NCBI RefSeq assembly: GCF_042675965.1 | Contig: NZ_JBHTKJ010000073.1 | Span: 1 to 64,000 of the forward strand | From: Virgibacillus_R byunsanensis | Lineage (GTDB): Bacteria; Bacillota; Bacilli; Bacillales; Amphibacillaceae | DNA: 64,000 nt | Direction of reading: 5' to 3' | Shown here: positions 23,755 through 33,535 of the stretch, one piece after another | How positions within the stretch are numbered: the stretch's first letter is position 1 | How the letters are laid out: every line of letters begins with the position of its first letter | The notes under the pieces: generated by a model | Told to the model about the DNA's origin: nothing | Seen by the model: only the letters and a program-made list of their open reading frames with translations | Database searches by the model: none | Position numbers and translations under genes: made by a program

Positions 23755-24466
23755 ATGCAATTAGCATCCCATTAATTAAACGATTTAAGTGAACTTCTTC
23801 TGGTTGTTATAACACGGTCTCGTGTATGGCTAGTTATATTAATAGCTCAAGATCCGGAACTAAAGAAAATGCTCCAGAGACAATTTCCTTTAAAAGACTA
23901 CAATTTAAAAGTCGAATTTGTTCAAAATCAATCCACTCCCGATATTTCAAAATTTACACCAGATGTTCTAAATCCTGAACTAGAATCATTTACGCAAGCA
24001 CTCGAGAACGAATTATGCCAAGGACGAATGTACAACAACTAAACGACCGTGGAATCATTAGCCTATCTAGGTCAAAAAAGTTCTGCCAAAAACTATGCGA
24101 CATCAGCTGTTGAATGTGCAAAACCTGACTTACGCAGTTTTTAGGAGAATTCATTTTTAAATAGCAATCGACATGCTTATGAAGTTTGGCAATACATGAT
24201 AAGAAAAGCGCAAGCGCCCTGAAAGACACGACCGCATAAGCAAAACGGCTGGAGAAAGGTGGTTTTTCCTTTCGCAAGACGGATTGCTTATGTCGCGAGT
24301 GGTTGGGCGCTGGAGCTAGACATGGCTCTTGCTGACAAGAAACTTTATAGTACCAAAATTTTATACTTTCCTTACCTTCGAAAAAAGGATATTATCCACT
24401 TATAGCCGCCCCCAGGAAGCAATTCAAACCATTGCTTCTATGTATCAACTGGTCCCACAGTACTAA
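23755..24466 (+). pseudogene. CotF-family spore-coat gene, broken by stops and an R1 insertion
   Basis: A good start (AAGGAGG before ATG 23755) opens a frame carrying three in-frame stops: after MQLASH, after GRMYNN and after DLRSF. The decoded segments include TPDISKFTPDVLNPELESF and SNRHAYEVWQYM, typical of CotF-like coat proteins. Just after WQYM, at about 24199, an R1 repeat interrupts the gene. Beyond it the coding resumes as KKGYYPLIAA and, one frame over, PQEAIQTIASMYQLVPQY with a TAA at about 24464. Clearly non-functional. An intact CotF-like gene lies at 25283. Confidence 0.85.
24199..24382. repeat. Interspersed repeat R1 copy d, joined to an R2-like half
   Basis: Head AGAAAAGCGCAAGCGCCC, end GGGCGCTGGAGCTAGACATGG, followed by an AT-rich stretch ATTTTATACTTTCCTTACC related to the R2 3' stem. 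It lies inside the broken cotF-like gene, between codons for WQYM and KKGYYP. Confidence 0.85.
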
Positions 24467-24472
24467 TTTAGC

Positions 24473-24910
24473 AGGACAAGGAAAGCTGGGGCATCATACA
24501 TCGCACGCAGAAAATTGGTTTGTATTTTCAAGGAGTCTTCGTGTATTCCGGCTGCTAATATAGTGCTATCTGATAATTAATAGCAGCGTAGCGAGAAAAA
24601 ACTTATAATGCAGCTTTACCAGTCAGGGTGAGCGAAGGGAGGTGACTCCTGCGGGAACAGCACGTGTTCGAAGACCCCTCTTAGATGCGCCTGCGTCTTC
24701 TAGTAACGCTTCGAGGTATGCTTCCTCAGCGCAAGGGAACGAAGAAGATGATTCAAGTAGTACCCTGGCTGAGACCGTGCCCGCGGAAAGCACCCTCCCG
24801 GAGTGATCCCGGACGGCGGCAATAGCACAACTTATAGAAATCAACCAAGCGTTACGACGCATCATACATCTATTTTGACAAAAACAACAATCTTTAGAAA
24901 CAGTCTAAAA
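24473..24910. repeat. Interspersed element R3, copy b (left end missing)
   Basis: Shares long segments with R3 copy a at 37573: GCAGGACAAGGAAAGCTGGG, TACATCGCACGCAGAAAATT, GGTGACTCCTGCGGGAACAG, GACCGTGCCCGCGGAAAGCA and the exit sequence TTGACAAAAACAACAATCTT. Locally GC-rich. Open frames inside it are repeat artefacts. The rest of the gap (23594-23754 and 24911-25050) shows only gene leaders. Confidence 0.85.
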
Positions 24911-25050
24911 TATAAAAACTAGATTTTCACGAATTTCTGTGTGCCATACTGCAACGTTTTATAGACCTATGTACAATCAAAAAAATAATTCTTTACATAA
25001 TATAAAATGGTAAGGGCCTTACAAAACATTTTGAAAGGAGAGGGTTTCTA

Positions 25051-25155
25051 ATGAGTGGAGGATATGCAAGCGGAGGCGGCTTTGCGTTAATAGTTGTTTT
25101 GTTTATTCTACTAATTATAGTTGGTACTTCTTACGGCGGTTACGGTGGATACTAA
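25051..25155 (+). CDS. YjcZ-family sporulation peptide
   Basis: A 34-residue peptide of the YjcZ family: a Gly/Tyr-rich N-terminus (MSGGYASGGG), one membrane helix (FALIVVLFILLIIVG) and a Gly/Tyr tail. AAAGGAGAGGG precedes the ATG by seven bases. These peptides are made during sporulation and go to the spore; their molecular role is unknown. Two more copies lie at 45329 and 45505. Confidence 0.85.
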   Translation: MSGGYASGGGFALIVVLFILLIIVGTSYGGYGGY

Positions 25156-25282
25156 CTTTAATTAGAAAGCCCTCACTATCGTGGGGGATTTACATAGAAA
25201 AGCGCCCAAATTATACCTTCTCAGTAGCATTAACACATTGGATGAATATAGTGAAAATGACTAATTTTAGAGGAGGAGAATA

Positions 25283-25786
25283 ATGGATACGTCTTCAAGG
25301 AATTACCCTAATCATCTTGCATATCACGAAACACTGGAAATTCATGAGCTTGTGGCATTTCAATCAGTTGGATTAATGAAAATGAAAAAATCGGTCGGAG
25401 AAATTCAAGATGCCGAGCTCCGTACGCTATATGTTAATTCCATAAAAGCACTTGAACAAAACATTACCGAACTACTTCAATTTTTTAAATCTGCACCAAG
25501 AGAAGATGAGGAATTTGATACAAGAAACGTGGGTGCCGCATTTTATGCTGGTGACCTATTAGCCTTTTTCAAAACAGCTGTACGTAACTATGCCATAGCG
25601 ATCACTGAAACAGCCACACCAGTTTTAAGAGAAACATTAACCAAACAACTGCAAAAAGCAATTCAAACGCACGCGTTGGTATATGCATATATGTATAAAA
25701 AAGGACTTTACCCATCCTATAATATGGAAAAATTATTAAAAAACGATATAAAAAATGCCCATATGGCATTAAAAATGAAGTATTAA
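25283..25786 (+). CDS. CotF-family spore-coat protein
   Basis: A 167-residue protein with the family pattern LAYHETLEIHELVAFQSVGL (residues 12-31) and a helical ferritin-like layout: ELRTLYVNSIKALEQNI in the middle, AYMYKKGLYPSYN near the end. GAGGAG precedes the ATG. Such proteins belong to the spore coat. It is intact, unlike the broken cotF-like gene 0.8 kb upstream, and has its own terminator. Confidence 0.82.
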   Translation: MDTSSRNYPNHLAYHETLEIHELVAFQSVGLMKMKKSVGEIQDAELRTLYVNSIKALEQNITELLQFFKSAPREDEEFDTRNVGAAFYAGDLLAFFKTAVRNYAIAITETATPVLRETLTKQLQKAIQTHALVYAYMYKKGLYPSYNMEKLLKNDIKNAHMALKMKY

Positions 25787-25791
25787 TATTT

Positions 25792-25828
25792 AAGCGTATC
25801 CCAGATACTGTTCTGGGATACGCTTTTG
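25792..25828 (+). terminator. Terminator of the CotF-like gene
   Basis: AAGCGTATCCCAGA pairs with TCTGGGATACGCTT around TACTGT, followed by TTG. Confidence 0.85.
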
Positions 25829-25900
25829 TATACTAGTGCGGCGTTCGTGACAAAGTTGACTTGACTATTATGCAATATAATCCGCATACATTACATTATT

Positions 25901-26365
25901 TCATTCATCAAAAACTACACGTGTGCTTCCAATCATGTCATGAATGCCTTGCTTATGTGTGGTAAATGCAACAAAAACATACAAAAGCACACCTATAAAA
26001 AATATTCGGTGAATAAATCTTCCTACTACTTCTCTGAAAAGAAGATCACTCCACTGTAATGACTCTCTATCTTCTCGTATTACTTTTAAGCCAAATATCA
26101 TTTTCCCTAATGTTTGACCGAGCCACTTTGTCATTAATAAAAAGTAAAGATACAGTACAATAGATCCCAGTATTCCGGTGACAGTCCAAAATCCAATATC
26201 CAAACTAGCACCATCATTAATAAATTTAAACGGAATAAACAGGATGCCGTTTATACTAAATACAATAACTAAATCAGCCAAATACGCCCAAAAGCGCATC
26301 CAAAACCCTGCATATCGTCTGTCTGCAGTTGGCGTTGAAGTATATTCAACTTGCTCTTCACTCAT
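25901..26365 (-). CDS. yteJ: RDD-family membrane protein (YteJ-like)
   Basis: A 154-residue protein of the RDD family: YAGFWMRFWAYLADLVIVF with the RDD-type Arg/Asp pair, three membrane helices and GQTLGKMIFGLKVI. It begins 12 bp after the sppA stop, the same order as sppA-yteJ in B. subtilis, where YteJ helps control SppA-linked lantibiotic resistance. The orthology is inferred from fold and synteny. Confidence 0.87.
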   Translation of the reverse strand: MSEEQVEYTSTPTADRRYAGFWMRFWAYLADLVIVFSINGILFIPFKFINDGASLDIGFWTVTGILGSIVLYLYFLLMTKWLGQTLGKMIFGLKVIREDRESLQWSDLLFREVVGRFIHRIFFIGVLLYVFVAFTTHKQGIHDMIGSTRVVFDE

Positions 26366-26377
26366 AACGACACCCCC

Positions 26378-27379
26378 TTATTTAGAATATAAATACATCG
26401 CACGTGGCGCATTATTTTCCCGTAACAGATCTTTGATGCCAATTAAATCCGAATCAGAACCAAACATGCTTTTTATAGATCCGCCAAGGAATTGATCAAT
26501 ACCCATTCCTCGTTCATATTCAATAACTTGTGCATTTCCCAATTCTTGTTCTTCTTTCATCATGGCAATGGTATCATTTAACGAACCAAGTTCATCGACA
26601 AGTTCTACCTCTTGTGCTTGTGCACCTGTATACACGCGACCATCACCTAGTTCTCGCACACGATCTTCTGACATACTTCGACCATCGACAATTACCTGTA
26701 CAAAGTCAGCATACATATCATCAATCATGGTTTGTAAGATATCACGCTCATCATCTGTCATTTCTCGTGACATTGACATTATATCCTTGTACTCACCACT
26801 TTTTATCGTGTTAAAGTCAATACCATGTTCATCAGCGAATTCAGCAAAATTAAAGCTTTCCATAATAACACCAATCGATCCGGTAAGTGTGGCGTTATGA
26901 GCAATAATTTTATCAGCTGGAGCAGCAATATAATACCCGCCTGATGCTGCTGTGTTCCCCATTGAAACATAGACTGGCTTCTCATATTCTTCCTGTACTT
27001 CAACTATTTTATCGTGGATTTCTGCACTTTCCACAACACCTCCACCAGGTGTGTTCACGCGTAGAATAATTCCGTTGACGTTACGGTCTTCTGCAGCTTC
27101 ATCCAGCATGTCCAAAAATCGTTTATGGTTATACGAGTTCGTATTGATTAATGAGCTAGGAGTAGTGTCCTGAATAACCCCATTTAAGTGAAGTACTGCT
27201 ATTTTACTGGTACCTGAACCTTCTTCGATTACCTTCTCATTAAAATCACCATCATCCTCTGTAAAATTTAACAACGATTCAAAGTCAGCGGTAACAACAC
27301 TTGTTACAAACTGAAAACCCAATGAAGCAAATAATAGCCCTGCTGCAACAATTAGTGCGACCCAACGTTTCTTGTTCAT
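26378..27379 (-). CDS. sppA: Signal peptide peptidase SppA
   Basis: A 333-residue membrane-anchored serine protease that degrades leftover signal peptides. N-terminal anchor at residues 4-28, then the ClpP/crotonase-like S49 fold with the nucleophile serine in GNTAASGGYYIAAPAD and the general-base lysine in NTIKSGEYKD. The length fits the short SppA of Gram-positives. The ATG at 27379 is preferred, with GGAGGAC six bases upstream. It is first in an operon with yteJ. Confidence 0.93.
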   Translation of the reverse strand: MNKKRWVALIVAAGLLFASLGFQFVTSVVTADFESLLNFTEDDGDFNEKVIEEGSGTSKIAVLHLNGVIQDTTPSSLINTNSYNHKRFLDMLDEAAEDRNVNGIILRVNTPGGGVVESAEIHDKIVEVQEEYEKPVYVSMGNTAASGGYYIAAPADKIIAHNATLTGSIGVIMESFNFAEFADEHGIDFNTIKSGEYKDIMSMSREMTDDERDILQTMIDDMYADFVQVIVDGRSMSEDRVRELGDGRVYTGAQAQEVELVDELGSLNDTIAMMKEEQELGNAQVIEYERGMGIDQFLGGSIKSMFGSDSDLIGIKDLLRENNAPRAMYLYSK

Positions 27380-27469
27380 ATGTATGTCCTCCATCTTTTG
27401 TTAAAATATTCTTCCTAAATAATACATTATTTTACTTTTGTTTACGAATTTATCGAAGTTAAAATCCCG

Positions 27470-27645
27470 GGAACAAAAGCTAGAAGCGCCTTGAAAGACA
27501 CGACAAGCATAAGCAGGTCGCGTAGTGTGGATGAATTCACCCAAGTCGAACTGCTTAATGTCCCCGAGTGTCTAAGCTCTGGAGCTGGACGTGGCCGATT
27601 CTGTAGATAAATGTACAAAACTTTCAAGTTATACTTTCTTTACTC
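27470..27645. repeat. Interspersed repeat R1, copy e
   Basis: Head AACAAAAGCTAGAAGCGCC, middle nearly identical to copy b, end CTGGAGCTGGACGTGGCC, then GATTCTGTAGATAAATGTAC and an R2-like AT stretch. The same composite end occurs inverted in copy f at 39640. Confidence 0.85.
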
Positions 27646-27647
27646 GT

Positions 27648-27684
27648 AAAAAAATCAGGTCACCCTTTTAGGATAACCTGATTC
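27648..27684 (-). terminator. Terminator of the ribose operon
   Basis: On the minus strand AATCAGGT pairs with ACCTGATT around TATCCTAAAAGGGTG, followed by TTTTTT. It lies just after rbsB. Confidence 0.85.
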
Positions 27685-27700
27685 ATCAAAAAATTTACGT

Positions 27701-28642
27701 TTATTCGGTTACTAACTGTAATTCAACAGGAATAAACTCATCAACGGATTCACCATTTGCTATTTTTCCTGCAGCATCTATTGCATTTTGTCCAATCAAT
27801 TCTGGTTGTTGAGCAACTGTTGCATCCATACGTCCTTCTTCAACAGCAGCTACTGCATCATCTGTAGCATCGAATCCGACAACAATTACATCTTCTAGCA
27901 GACCTTGTCCTGCTAATGCTTCCATTGCACCAAGTGCCATTTCATCATTGTGAGCAAAAACTGCTTGAATATCACCTGTACTTTGAATAATGTTTTCCAT
28001 TACAGATAATCCTTCTGTTCTGTCAAAGTTAGCAGATTGATTTGCAACTACTTCAATACCATCAATTGCATCAACGACATTATGAAACCCTTCGCCACGT
28101 TCACGTGTAGCAGAAGCACCGGCAATACCTTCTAATTCAACTACATTTCCTTCATCACTAAGTTGTTCTGCGATGAAATCTCCTGCCATCTCGCCACCAG
28201 CTACGTTATCGGAAGCTATATGGGTAACAACTTCTCCGCCTTCTGAACTTCTATCCACTGTGATAACTGGGATATCAGCATCATTTGCTAACTCGATTGC
28301 TGAAGCGACAGCATCCGAGTCAACTGGGTTTACCAATAGAACATCAATATCTTGTTGGATTAAATCTTCAATATCACTAAGCTGTGTAGATGCATCATTT
28401 TGTGCATCAGAAGTAGTAATTTCATAACCTGCTTCATCTGCAGCAGCTTCTGCACCATCACGTAGTGTTACAAAGAAAGGGTTGTTCAGTGTTGAAATTG
28501 AAAGTCCAATTTTCACACTTTCATCTCCTGTAGCTTCATCCTCGCCTTCTTCCTCATCTGATCCGGGTGCATCTGTAGAACATGCTCCTAATACAAGTAG
28601 CAATACCGCTACTAAACCTAAAAACTTTAACCATTTACTCAT
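27701..28642 (-). CDS. rbsB: Ribose ABC transporter, substrate-binding lipoprotein
   Basis: A 313-residue lipoprotein (lipobox LGAC at residues 18-21) with an acidic linker and a periplasmic-binding-protein type I sugar domain: ISTLNNPFFVTLRDGAEAAA, NPVDSDAVA, VITVDRSSEGG and FAHNDEMALGA are typical of RbsB. It binds D-ribose outside the membrane and feeds RbsC/RbsA. Last gene of rbsRKDACB and followed by a terminator. Confidence 0.95.
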   Translation of the reverse strand: MSKWLKFLGLVAVLLLVLGACSTDAPGSDEEEGEDEATGDESVKIGLSISTLNNPFFVTLRDGAEAAADEAGYEITTSDAQNDASTQLSDIEDLIQQDIDVLLVNPVDSDAVASAIELANDADIPVITVDRSSEGGEVVTHIASDNVAGGEMAGDFIAEQLSDEGNVVELEGIAGASATRERGEGFHNVVDAIDGIEVVANQSANFDRTEGLSVMENIIQSTGDIQAVFAHNDEMALGAMEALAGQGLLEDVIVVGFDATDDAVAAVEEGRMDATVAQQPELIGQNAIDAAGKIANGESVDEFIPVELQLVTE

Positions 28643-28708
28643 CTGTATTTCCTCCCTTAATTTTTATATTTATATATGAAACGATGTTTATTAAAACATC
28701 GGAGTCAA

Positions 28709-29644
28709 CTATTTGGATTTGCGATCAAGTAAGACAGCTAACACGATAACGCTACCTTTAACAATTTGTTGATAGAATGACGATACATTCAATAGATTAA
28801 GCCCATTGTCAATTACTCCAATAATTAGAGCACCAATTAATGTTCCTACAATTCTTCCTCGACCACCTGCTAAACTCGTTCCACCAATAACAACAGCCGC
28901 AATGGCATCCAACTCATACATACTCCCTGCTGTTGGTTGTGCAGAGTTCAAACGACTCGTAATAATAATCCCTGCTAAAACAGAAAGCATACCAGTAAGG
29001 GAATATACCCAAATCTTCACACGGTCTGCTTTAATTCCTGATAAGGTTGATGCTTCTTCATTACCACCAACAGCGTATACTTGACGGCCAAACACCGTAC
29101 TGCGGAGCACAAAGAATAAAATAAGAAAAATAACTATCATTAGTACAGCGGGAAATGGAACACCAAAAACATATCCTTTACCGATCATTTCAAATGAAAA
29201 GCTATCTGATAGCCCAGTAATCGGCCTACCATCTGTATAAACTAGTGTTACCCCGCGATAAATCGTCATCGTAGCTAGTGTTGCAATAAATGGAGCAACT
29301 TTTCCTTTTGTAATAATTAACCCGTTAACTGCTCCCAATGCTAGTCCAATAAGTAACCCTACAAAAACCGCTAACATCGGATCCATTCCACTTGTTAACA
29401 AACCAGCAGTAAGTGCACTACCCAATGCCAAAATCGAACCAACTGATAAATCAATACCCGCGGTTAAAATAACAAACGTCATACCAAAAGCAATTAGCGC
29501 GTTTACAGAAACTTGTCTTAGTAGATTAAAAATATTATTAAGCGTGAAAAAGTTCTCACTTAAAATTCCTAAAATAATCGTAATGACAATCAGACCAAGA
29601 AGTGGACCGATTTTAGCAAAATTATTGATATTTATTCGCTTCAT
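28709..29644 (-). CDS. rbsC: Ribose ABC transporter permease
   Basis: A 311-residue permease with about eight to ten helices. The BPD_transp_2 signature ALGSALTAGLL and the cytoplasmic loop GGNEEASTLSGIKADRVK that contacts RbsA are present. It starts with a four-base overlap on the rbsA stop. Confidence 0.95.
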   Translation of the reverse strand: MKRININNFAKIGPLLGLIVITIILGILSENFFTLNNIFNLLRQVSVNALIAFGMTFVILTAGIDLSVGSILALGSALTAGLLTSGMDPMLAVFVGLLIGLALGAVNGLIITKGKVAPFIATLATMTIYRGVTLVYTDGRPITGLSDSFSFEMIGKGYVFGVPFPAVLMIVIFLILFFVLRSTVFGRQVYAVGGNEEASTLSGIKADRVKIWVYSLTGMLSVLAGIIITSRLNSAQPTAGSMYELDAIAAVVIGGTSLAGGRGRIVGTLIGALIIGVIDNGLNLLNVSSFYQQIVKGSVIVLAVLLDRKSK

Positions 29645-31146
29645 GCTCTTTCTCCTCCTGTCGCGGCAGTCATAATTTTCTCCTGAGTAGCTTCCTCACG
29701 GTTTAAGAATCTGGTCGTTTTCCCCTCATGCATAACCATAATACGATCACTTACACCTAAGACCTCGGGTAATTCTGAGGAAATCATAATAATGGCTACT
29801 CCGTTTTTGGTTAGTTCATTCATAATCGTGTATATTTCCTGTTTTGCACCAACGTCAACCCCTCGTGTAGGCTCATCTAATATAAGAACTTTCGGTTGGA
29901 TGCCTAACCATTTTGCGATGACTACTTTTTGTTGATTACCCCCACTTAAGGACTTTACTTCTTGATCTCCGCCAGTGGTTCGAACATGAAGACGTTTAAT
30001 CAATTTTTCAACTAGTTCTTTTTCCTTTGCACCAGAAATAACGCCATTTTTGGAAACAAGTTCCAAATTAGTCAGCGAAATATTTTCACGGATTGATGCG
30101 TCAATTACCAATCCTTTTGCTTTTCGATCTTCCGTGATATAACCAAGACCTGCCTTCACAGCGTCATGAGGATGTTTGATATTTAATGGCTTCCCGTTTA
30201 TTTTAACTATGCCATTATCTTTCTTATGAAAACCGAAGATAGCCTCCATGATTTCTGTTCGCCCAGCACCCATCAACCCAGCTACACCAAGCACCTCTCC
30301 TTTTCTTACTTCAAAACTGATATTGTCAAAATAACCAGTGCGTGTAAGACTCTCAACTTCTAAAATAACATCACCTATCGAATTATCTTTAGGTGGAAAA
30401 CGTTCACCAAGTTCACGACCGACCATCATTTTTACAATTTCCTTAAATGAGGTTTCTGCTATATATTCATTGCCAATATATTGACCATCACGTAATACGG
30501 TAATACGATCACAAATCTCGAAGATTTCTTCCATTCGGTGAGAAATATAAATAATACTTACACCTTGATCTCTTAATGCATGTACGACATTAAATAAATT
30601 TCTAATTTCACGATCAGTAAGTGCTGCAGTTGGCTCGTCCATTACAATCATCTCAGCATTTGTTGCTAAAGCACGAGCAATTTCAATCATTTGCTGCTTC
30701 CCAACCGAAAGATCTCCCGCTGTATCATCAGGATGTATATTCGTAACCCCTAATTTCTTCAAACTTTGTTCCGTTCTATTTTTCATTTCCTTTTGTTTTA
30801 AAACACCCGTTTTCCCATACGTAAGCTGTTTACCAAGGAACATATTCTCTGTAACGGATAGATGCGGAATTATATTTAACTCTTGATGAATAACGACGAT
30901 CCCTTTTTCTTCCGCTTCCTTTGGACTAGAGAAATGAACTTCTTCACCATCTATTTTAATAACCCCGTTATCCCTTTGGTGAATACCAGTCAGAACTTTC
31001 ACAAGTGTTGACTTCCCTGCACCATTTTCCCCCATTAGTGCATGAATTTCGCCATGCATCACTTCAAAATGAACATTCTTTAATACTTGATTACCGGAAA
31101 ATGATTTATCAATGTTTGTCATCTCGACAAAAGGTGTTTTACCCAA
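29641..31146 (-). CDS. rbsA: Ribose ABC transporter, duplicated ATPase
   Basis: A 501-residue protein with two ATPase domains. The first has Walker A GENGAGKSTL, signature LSVGKQQMIEIARAL and Walker B IVMDEPTA. The second has the degenerate Walker A GLMGAGRTEI usual for this family, signature LSGGNQQKVVIAKWL and LILDEPTRG. The TTG at 31146 is chosen because GAGGTG precedes it by six bases; a GTG at 31164 lacks a ribosome site. It sits between rbsD and rbsC. Confidence 0.95.
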   Translation of the reverse strand: MGKTPFVEMTNIDKSFSGNQVLKNVHFEVMHGEIHALMGENGAGKSTLVKVLTGIHQRDNGVIKIDGEEVHFSSPKEAEEKGIVVIHQELNIIPHLSVTENMFLGKQLTYGKTGVLKQKEMKNRTEQSLKKLGVTNIHPDDTAGDLSVGKQQMIEIARALATNAEMIVMDEPTAALTDREIRNLFNVVHALRDQGVSIIYISHRMEEIFEICDRITVLRDGQYIGNEYIAETSFKEIVKMMVGRELGERFPPKDNSIGDVILEVESLTRTGYFDNISFEVRKGEVLGVAGLMGAGRTEIMEAIFGFHKKDNGIVKINGKPLNIKHPHDAVKAGLGYITEDRKAKGLVIDASIRENISLTNLELVSKNGVISGAKEKELVEKLIKRLHVRTTGGDQEVKSLSGGNQQKVVIAKWLGIQPKVLILDEPTRGVDVGAKQEIYTIMNELTKNGVAIIMISSELPEVLGVSDRIMVMHEGKTTRFLNREEATQEKIMTAATGGERA

Positions 31147-31164
31147 CTTCCTCACCTCTTCCAC

Positions 31165-31560
31165 TTAAAAAATTACGCCAGATTGTAATATGACATTTGC
31201 GTATGGTGATGCTTCTCCAGTTCGGATAATTGCTTTTGCATCTTTCAATTTCTGTTTTAATGCTTCATGGGAAATGTAGGTCATTGGTATATCCGAATAG
31301 TTATCCATCAAATTATCATGTAACGTGGTATTACTATGTTTTATTTCATTTGCGAGCGTTATTTCTTCAATCTCCATATCATCGGATACCGCTTTCAATA
31401 CAGAAGTGAAACTAGGTGTTCCAAGGCTAATTGATAAATCAATACACGTTGATTGATCTGGGATTGGCAATCCGCAATCCGCAATAATAATCGAATCTGT
31501 ATGACCTAGTTTTGCAAGAACTGCTGTAATTTCTCGATTTAACATTCCTGTCTTTTTCAT
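31165..31560 (-). CDS. rbsD: D-ribose pyranase
   Basis: A 131-residue enzyme interconverting the pyranose and furanose forms of ribose for RbsK. KTGMLNREITAVLAKLGHTD, with its catalytic histidine, and the C-terminal RTGEASPYANVILQSGV are family hallmarks. The ATG overlaps the rbsK stop (TGATG), so coupling is likely. Confidence 0.95.
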   Translation of the reverse strand: MKKTGMLNREITAVLAKLGHTDSIIIADCGLPIPDQSTCIDLSISLGTPSFTSVLKAVSDDMEIEEITLANEIKHSNTTLHDNLMDNYSDIPMTYISHEALKQKLKDAKAIIRTGEASPYANVILQSGVIF

Positions 31561-32453
31561 CACGAATCAGACCTTTCTAGTAAAAATTGCTCTACTGCTT
31601 GTTTTTGTGGCATTCCACTTTGTGCTCCTAATTTCGTAATCGATAAAGCTGCTGCTGCATTTGCAAATTCGACTGCTTGCTTGAGTGGAATTCCTTTACC
31701 AACTTGTGTTGCAAGTGCACCATTGAATGTATCTCCGGCTCCAGTTGTATCTTTCACTACCACCTGATGACTAGGCACATGTTGCTTCTTACCATTATCA
31801 AAAAACTGAACTCCTTGATCACCTTGTGTCACAATAAGTTTTTCTTGAATGGAGTCGTAAAGTGTTTCTTTTTTTATGGATTCAACTTCAATATCATTCG
31901 GCGTTAAAAAGGCTGCATTAGTTAATAACGCATCTGGCAACGTTTGATATGGTGCTGGATTAACAATAACTGGTACATTTAATTCATTAGCCAGTTTTAA
32001 GGTATGAACTACTGCTTCCATTGGTATTTCAAGTTGTAACAATACAACATCACTTTGTTTAATAAGTTCACGATGCTTTTCAATTAAAGCTGAAACGACA
32101 CCATTGTTTGCTCCAGGTGCTACAATAATTCGATTGTCATCTTCCGAAAGAATAATATTTGCTATTCCTGTTGGTTGATCAGTGTTTGTGATGATTCCCT
32201 CAACATTTACTCCTTCTGCGCCCAAATGATTTAAGAGTGTTTTGCCAAAAGAATCGTTTCCGACGGCACCTATCATATTTACATTTGCTCCAAGCCTTGC
32301 AGCTGCAACAGCTTGGTTGGCACCTTTCCCACCAGGATACGTAGCGAAATCATTTCCCAGTACTGTTTCACCTTGCATCGGCATCTTATTCGTTGTAATC
32401 GTTAAATCCATATTGATACTTCCTACGATACAAACGGCTGGTTTCTCACCCAT
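31560..32453 (-). CDS. rbsK: Ribokinase
   Basis: A 297-residue PfkB-family kinase making ribose 5-phosphate. The N-terminal signature GGKGANQAVAAARLG (residues 42-56) and the C-terminal DTTGAGDTFNGALA with its catalytic aspartate are intact. It lies five bases after rbsR. Confidence 0.96.
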   Translation of the reverse strand: MGEKPAVCIVGSINMDLTITTNKMPMQGETVLGNDFATYPGGKGANQAVAAARLGANVNMIGAVGNDSFGKTLLNHLGAEGVNVEGIITNTDQPTGIANIILSEDDNRIIVAPGANNGVVSALIEKHRELIKQSDVVLLQLEIPMEAVVHTLKLANELNVPVIVNPAPYQTLPDALLTNAAFLTPNDIEVESIKKETLYDSIQEKLIVTQGDQGVQFFDNGKKQHVPSHQVVVKDTTGAGDTFNGALATQVGKGIPLKQAVEFANAAAALSITKLGAQSGMPQKQAVEQFLLERSDS

Positions 32454-32457
32454 GGTA

Positions 32458-33444
32458 TTAGCTCCTTACTTTTGTTGATTGTCGTTCCACTAGCTTCACT
32501 GAAAATTCCTCTGTCTTTCTTGGTAATTCCCTATCATTAACTTGCTCGATAAGCATTTCGGCAGCACGTGCACCAATATCATAAATTGGTTGTGCCATCG
32601 TTGTTAAAGATGGACTCGTGGTTTCGCCTAATGTAATTCCATCAAACGCTATAATTGAGAGATCTTCTGGTACGCGTATACCCAATGATTGAGCTGCCTT
32701 CATAGCGCCTACTCCCATCAAGTCATTTGCTACAAAAATACCATCGACCTCTGGATTATTTTTTAATAGATTTATAGTAACTTCCTTTGCTTTATCAAAG
32801 TTATATCCACCTGACACAACATAGCTGGATAAAAACCAATCCTCATTCTTCACTACATCTAAATATCCTCGCATCCGTTCCGTTGTGTTACTAGCATTCT
32901 CTGGACCGGAAATATGTGCAATTCGTAAGCATCCTAGTGATTTCAGATATTCAGTAGCTTCTCTTCCACCTTCACGATTGTTAACCGTAACAGATGATAA
33001 ATTTGCGCTTAAAATTCGGTCAAGCGCAATAATGGGAACATTTACATTTTCAATATGCTCTTCGGTGATCGTACTTGAAACGATAATGAATCCATCAATA
33101 GACTTTTGCTGAAGCGCATTTAAATACGTTAATTCCTTTTCGATTTCATCGTCTGTATTGCAAAGTACAAATGTATATCCATGACGATTTGTAACGTCCT
33201 CTACCGCTCGAGCTAACTCAGGGAAATAAGGGTTCATGATATCTGGCACAAATAAAGCAATCATTTTTGAACGGCCTTTAAACAGACTTCGTGCTACATC
33301 GTTTGGCCGGTAATTTAATTGGTCGATCGATCGTTTGACTCGTTCTTTGGTAGCCGAATTTACATATCCATTATTATTCAGAACTCGAGAAACAGTCGCA
33401 ACAGATACCTCAGCATGTTTGGCAACATCTTTAATAGTCGTCAT
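32458..33444 (-). CDS. rbsR: Ribose operon repressor, LacI family
   Basis: A 328-residue regulator. The helix-turn-helix TIKDVAKHAEVSVATVSRVL is at residues 3-22, the hinge helix and PNDVARSL follow, and a sugar-binding core fills the rest. The ATG at 33444 is selected because the HTH of LacI proteins begins within the first few residues; an in-frame start at 33498 would add 18 residues and overlap an operator. It heads the operon it probably represses. Confidence 0.94.
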   Translation of the reverse strand: MTTIKDVAKHAEVSVATVSRVLNNNGYVNSATKERVKRSIDQLNYRPNDVARSLFKGRSKMIALFVPDIMNPYFPELARAVEDVTNRHGYTFVLCNTDDEIEKELTYLNALQQKSIDGFIIVSSTITEEHIENVNVPIIALDRILSANLSSVTVNNREGGREATEYLKSLGCLRIAHISGPENASNTTERMRGYLDVVKNEDWFLSSYVVSGGYNFDKAKEVTINLLKNNPEVDGIFVANDLMGVGAMKAAQSLGIRVPEDLSIIAFDGITLGETTSPSLTTMAQPIYDIGARAAEMLIEQVNDRELPRKTEEFSVKLVERQSTKVRS

Positions 33445-33481
33445 GAATTCACATCCATTATTTAGGTAGTTAATGCATTTA

Positions 33482-33495
33482 TGTAACCCGTTACA
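33482..33495 (-). promoter_or_regulatory. Proximal RbsR-type operator
   Basis: TGTAAC and GTTACA arms around CC, identical to a second site 54 bp upstream. It lies between the promoter and the rbsR start, as expected for LacI-family repression by road-block or looping. Confidence 0.7.
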
Positions 33496-33535
33496 CAAAA
33501 AATAAAATAAAAAAGAGACCGTTGAAATACCTACA

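Noticed and set aside
24623..24865. 80-codon frame in R3 copy b
   Set aside because: It lies within the GC-rich non-coding R3 element and is not shared in frame with copy a.
27442..27627. 61-codon frame in R1 copy e
   Set aside because: Repeat sequence with no ribosome site.
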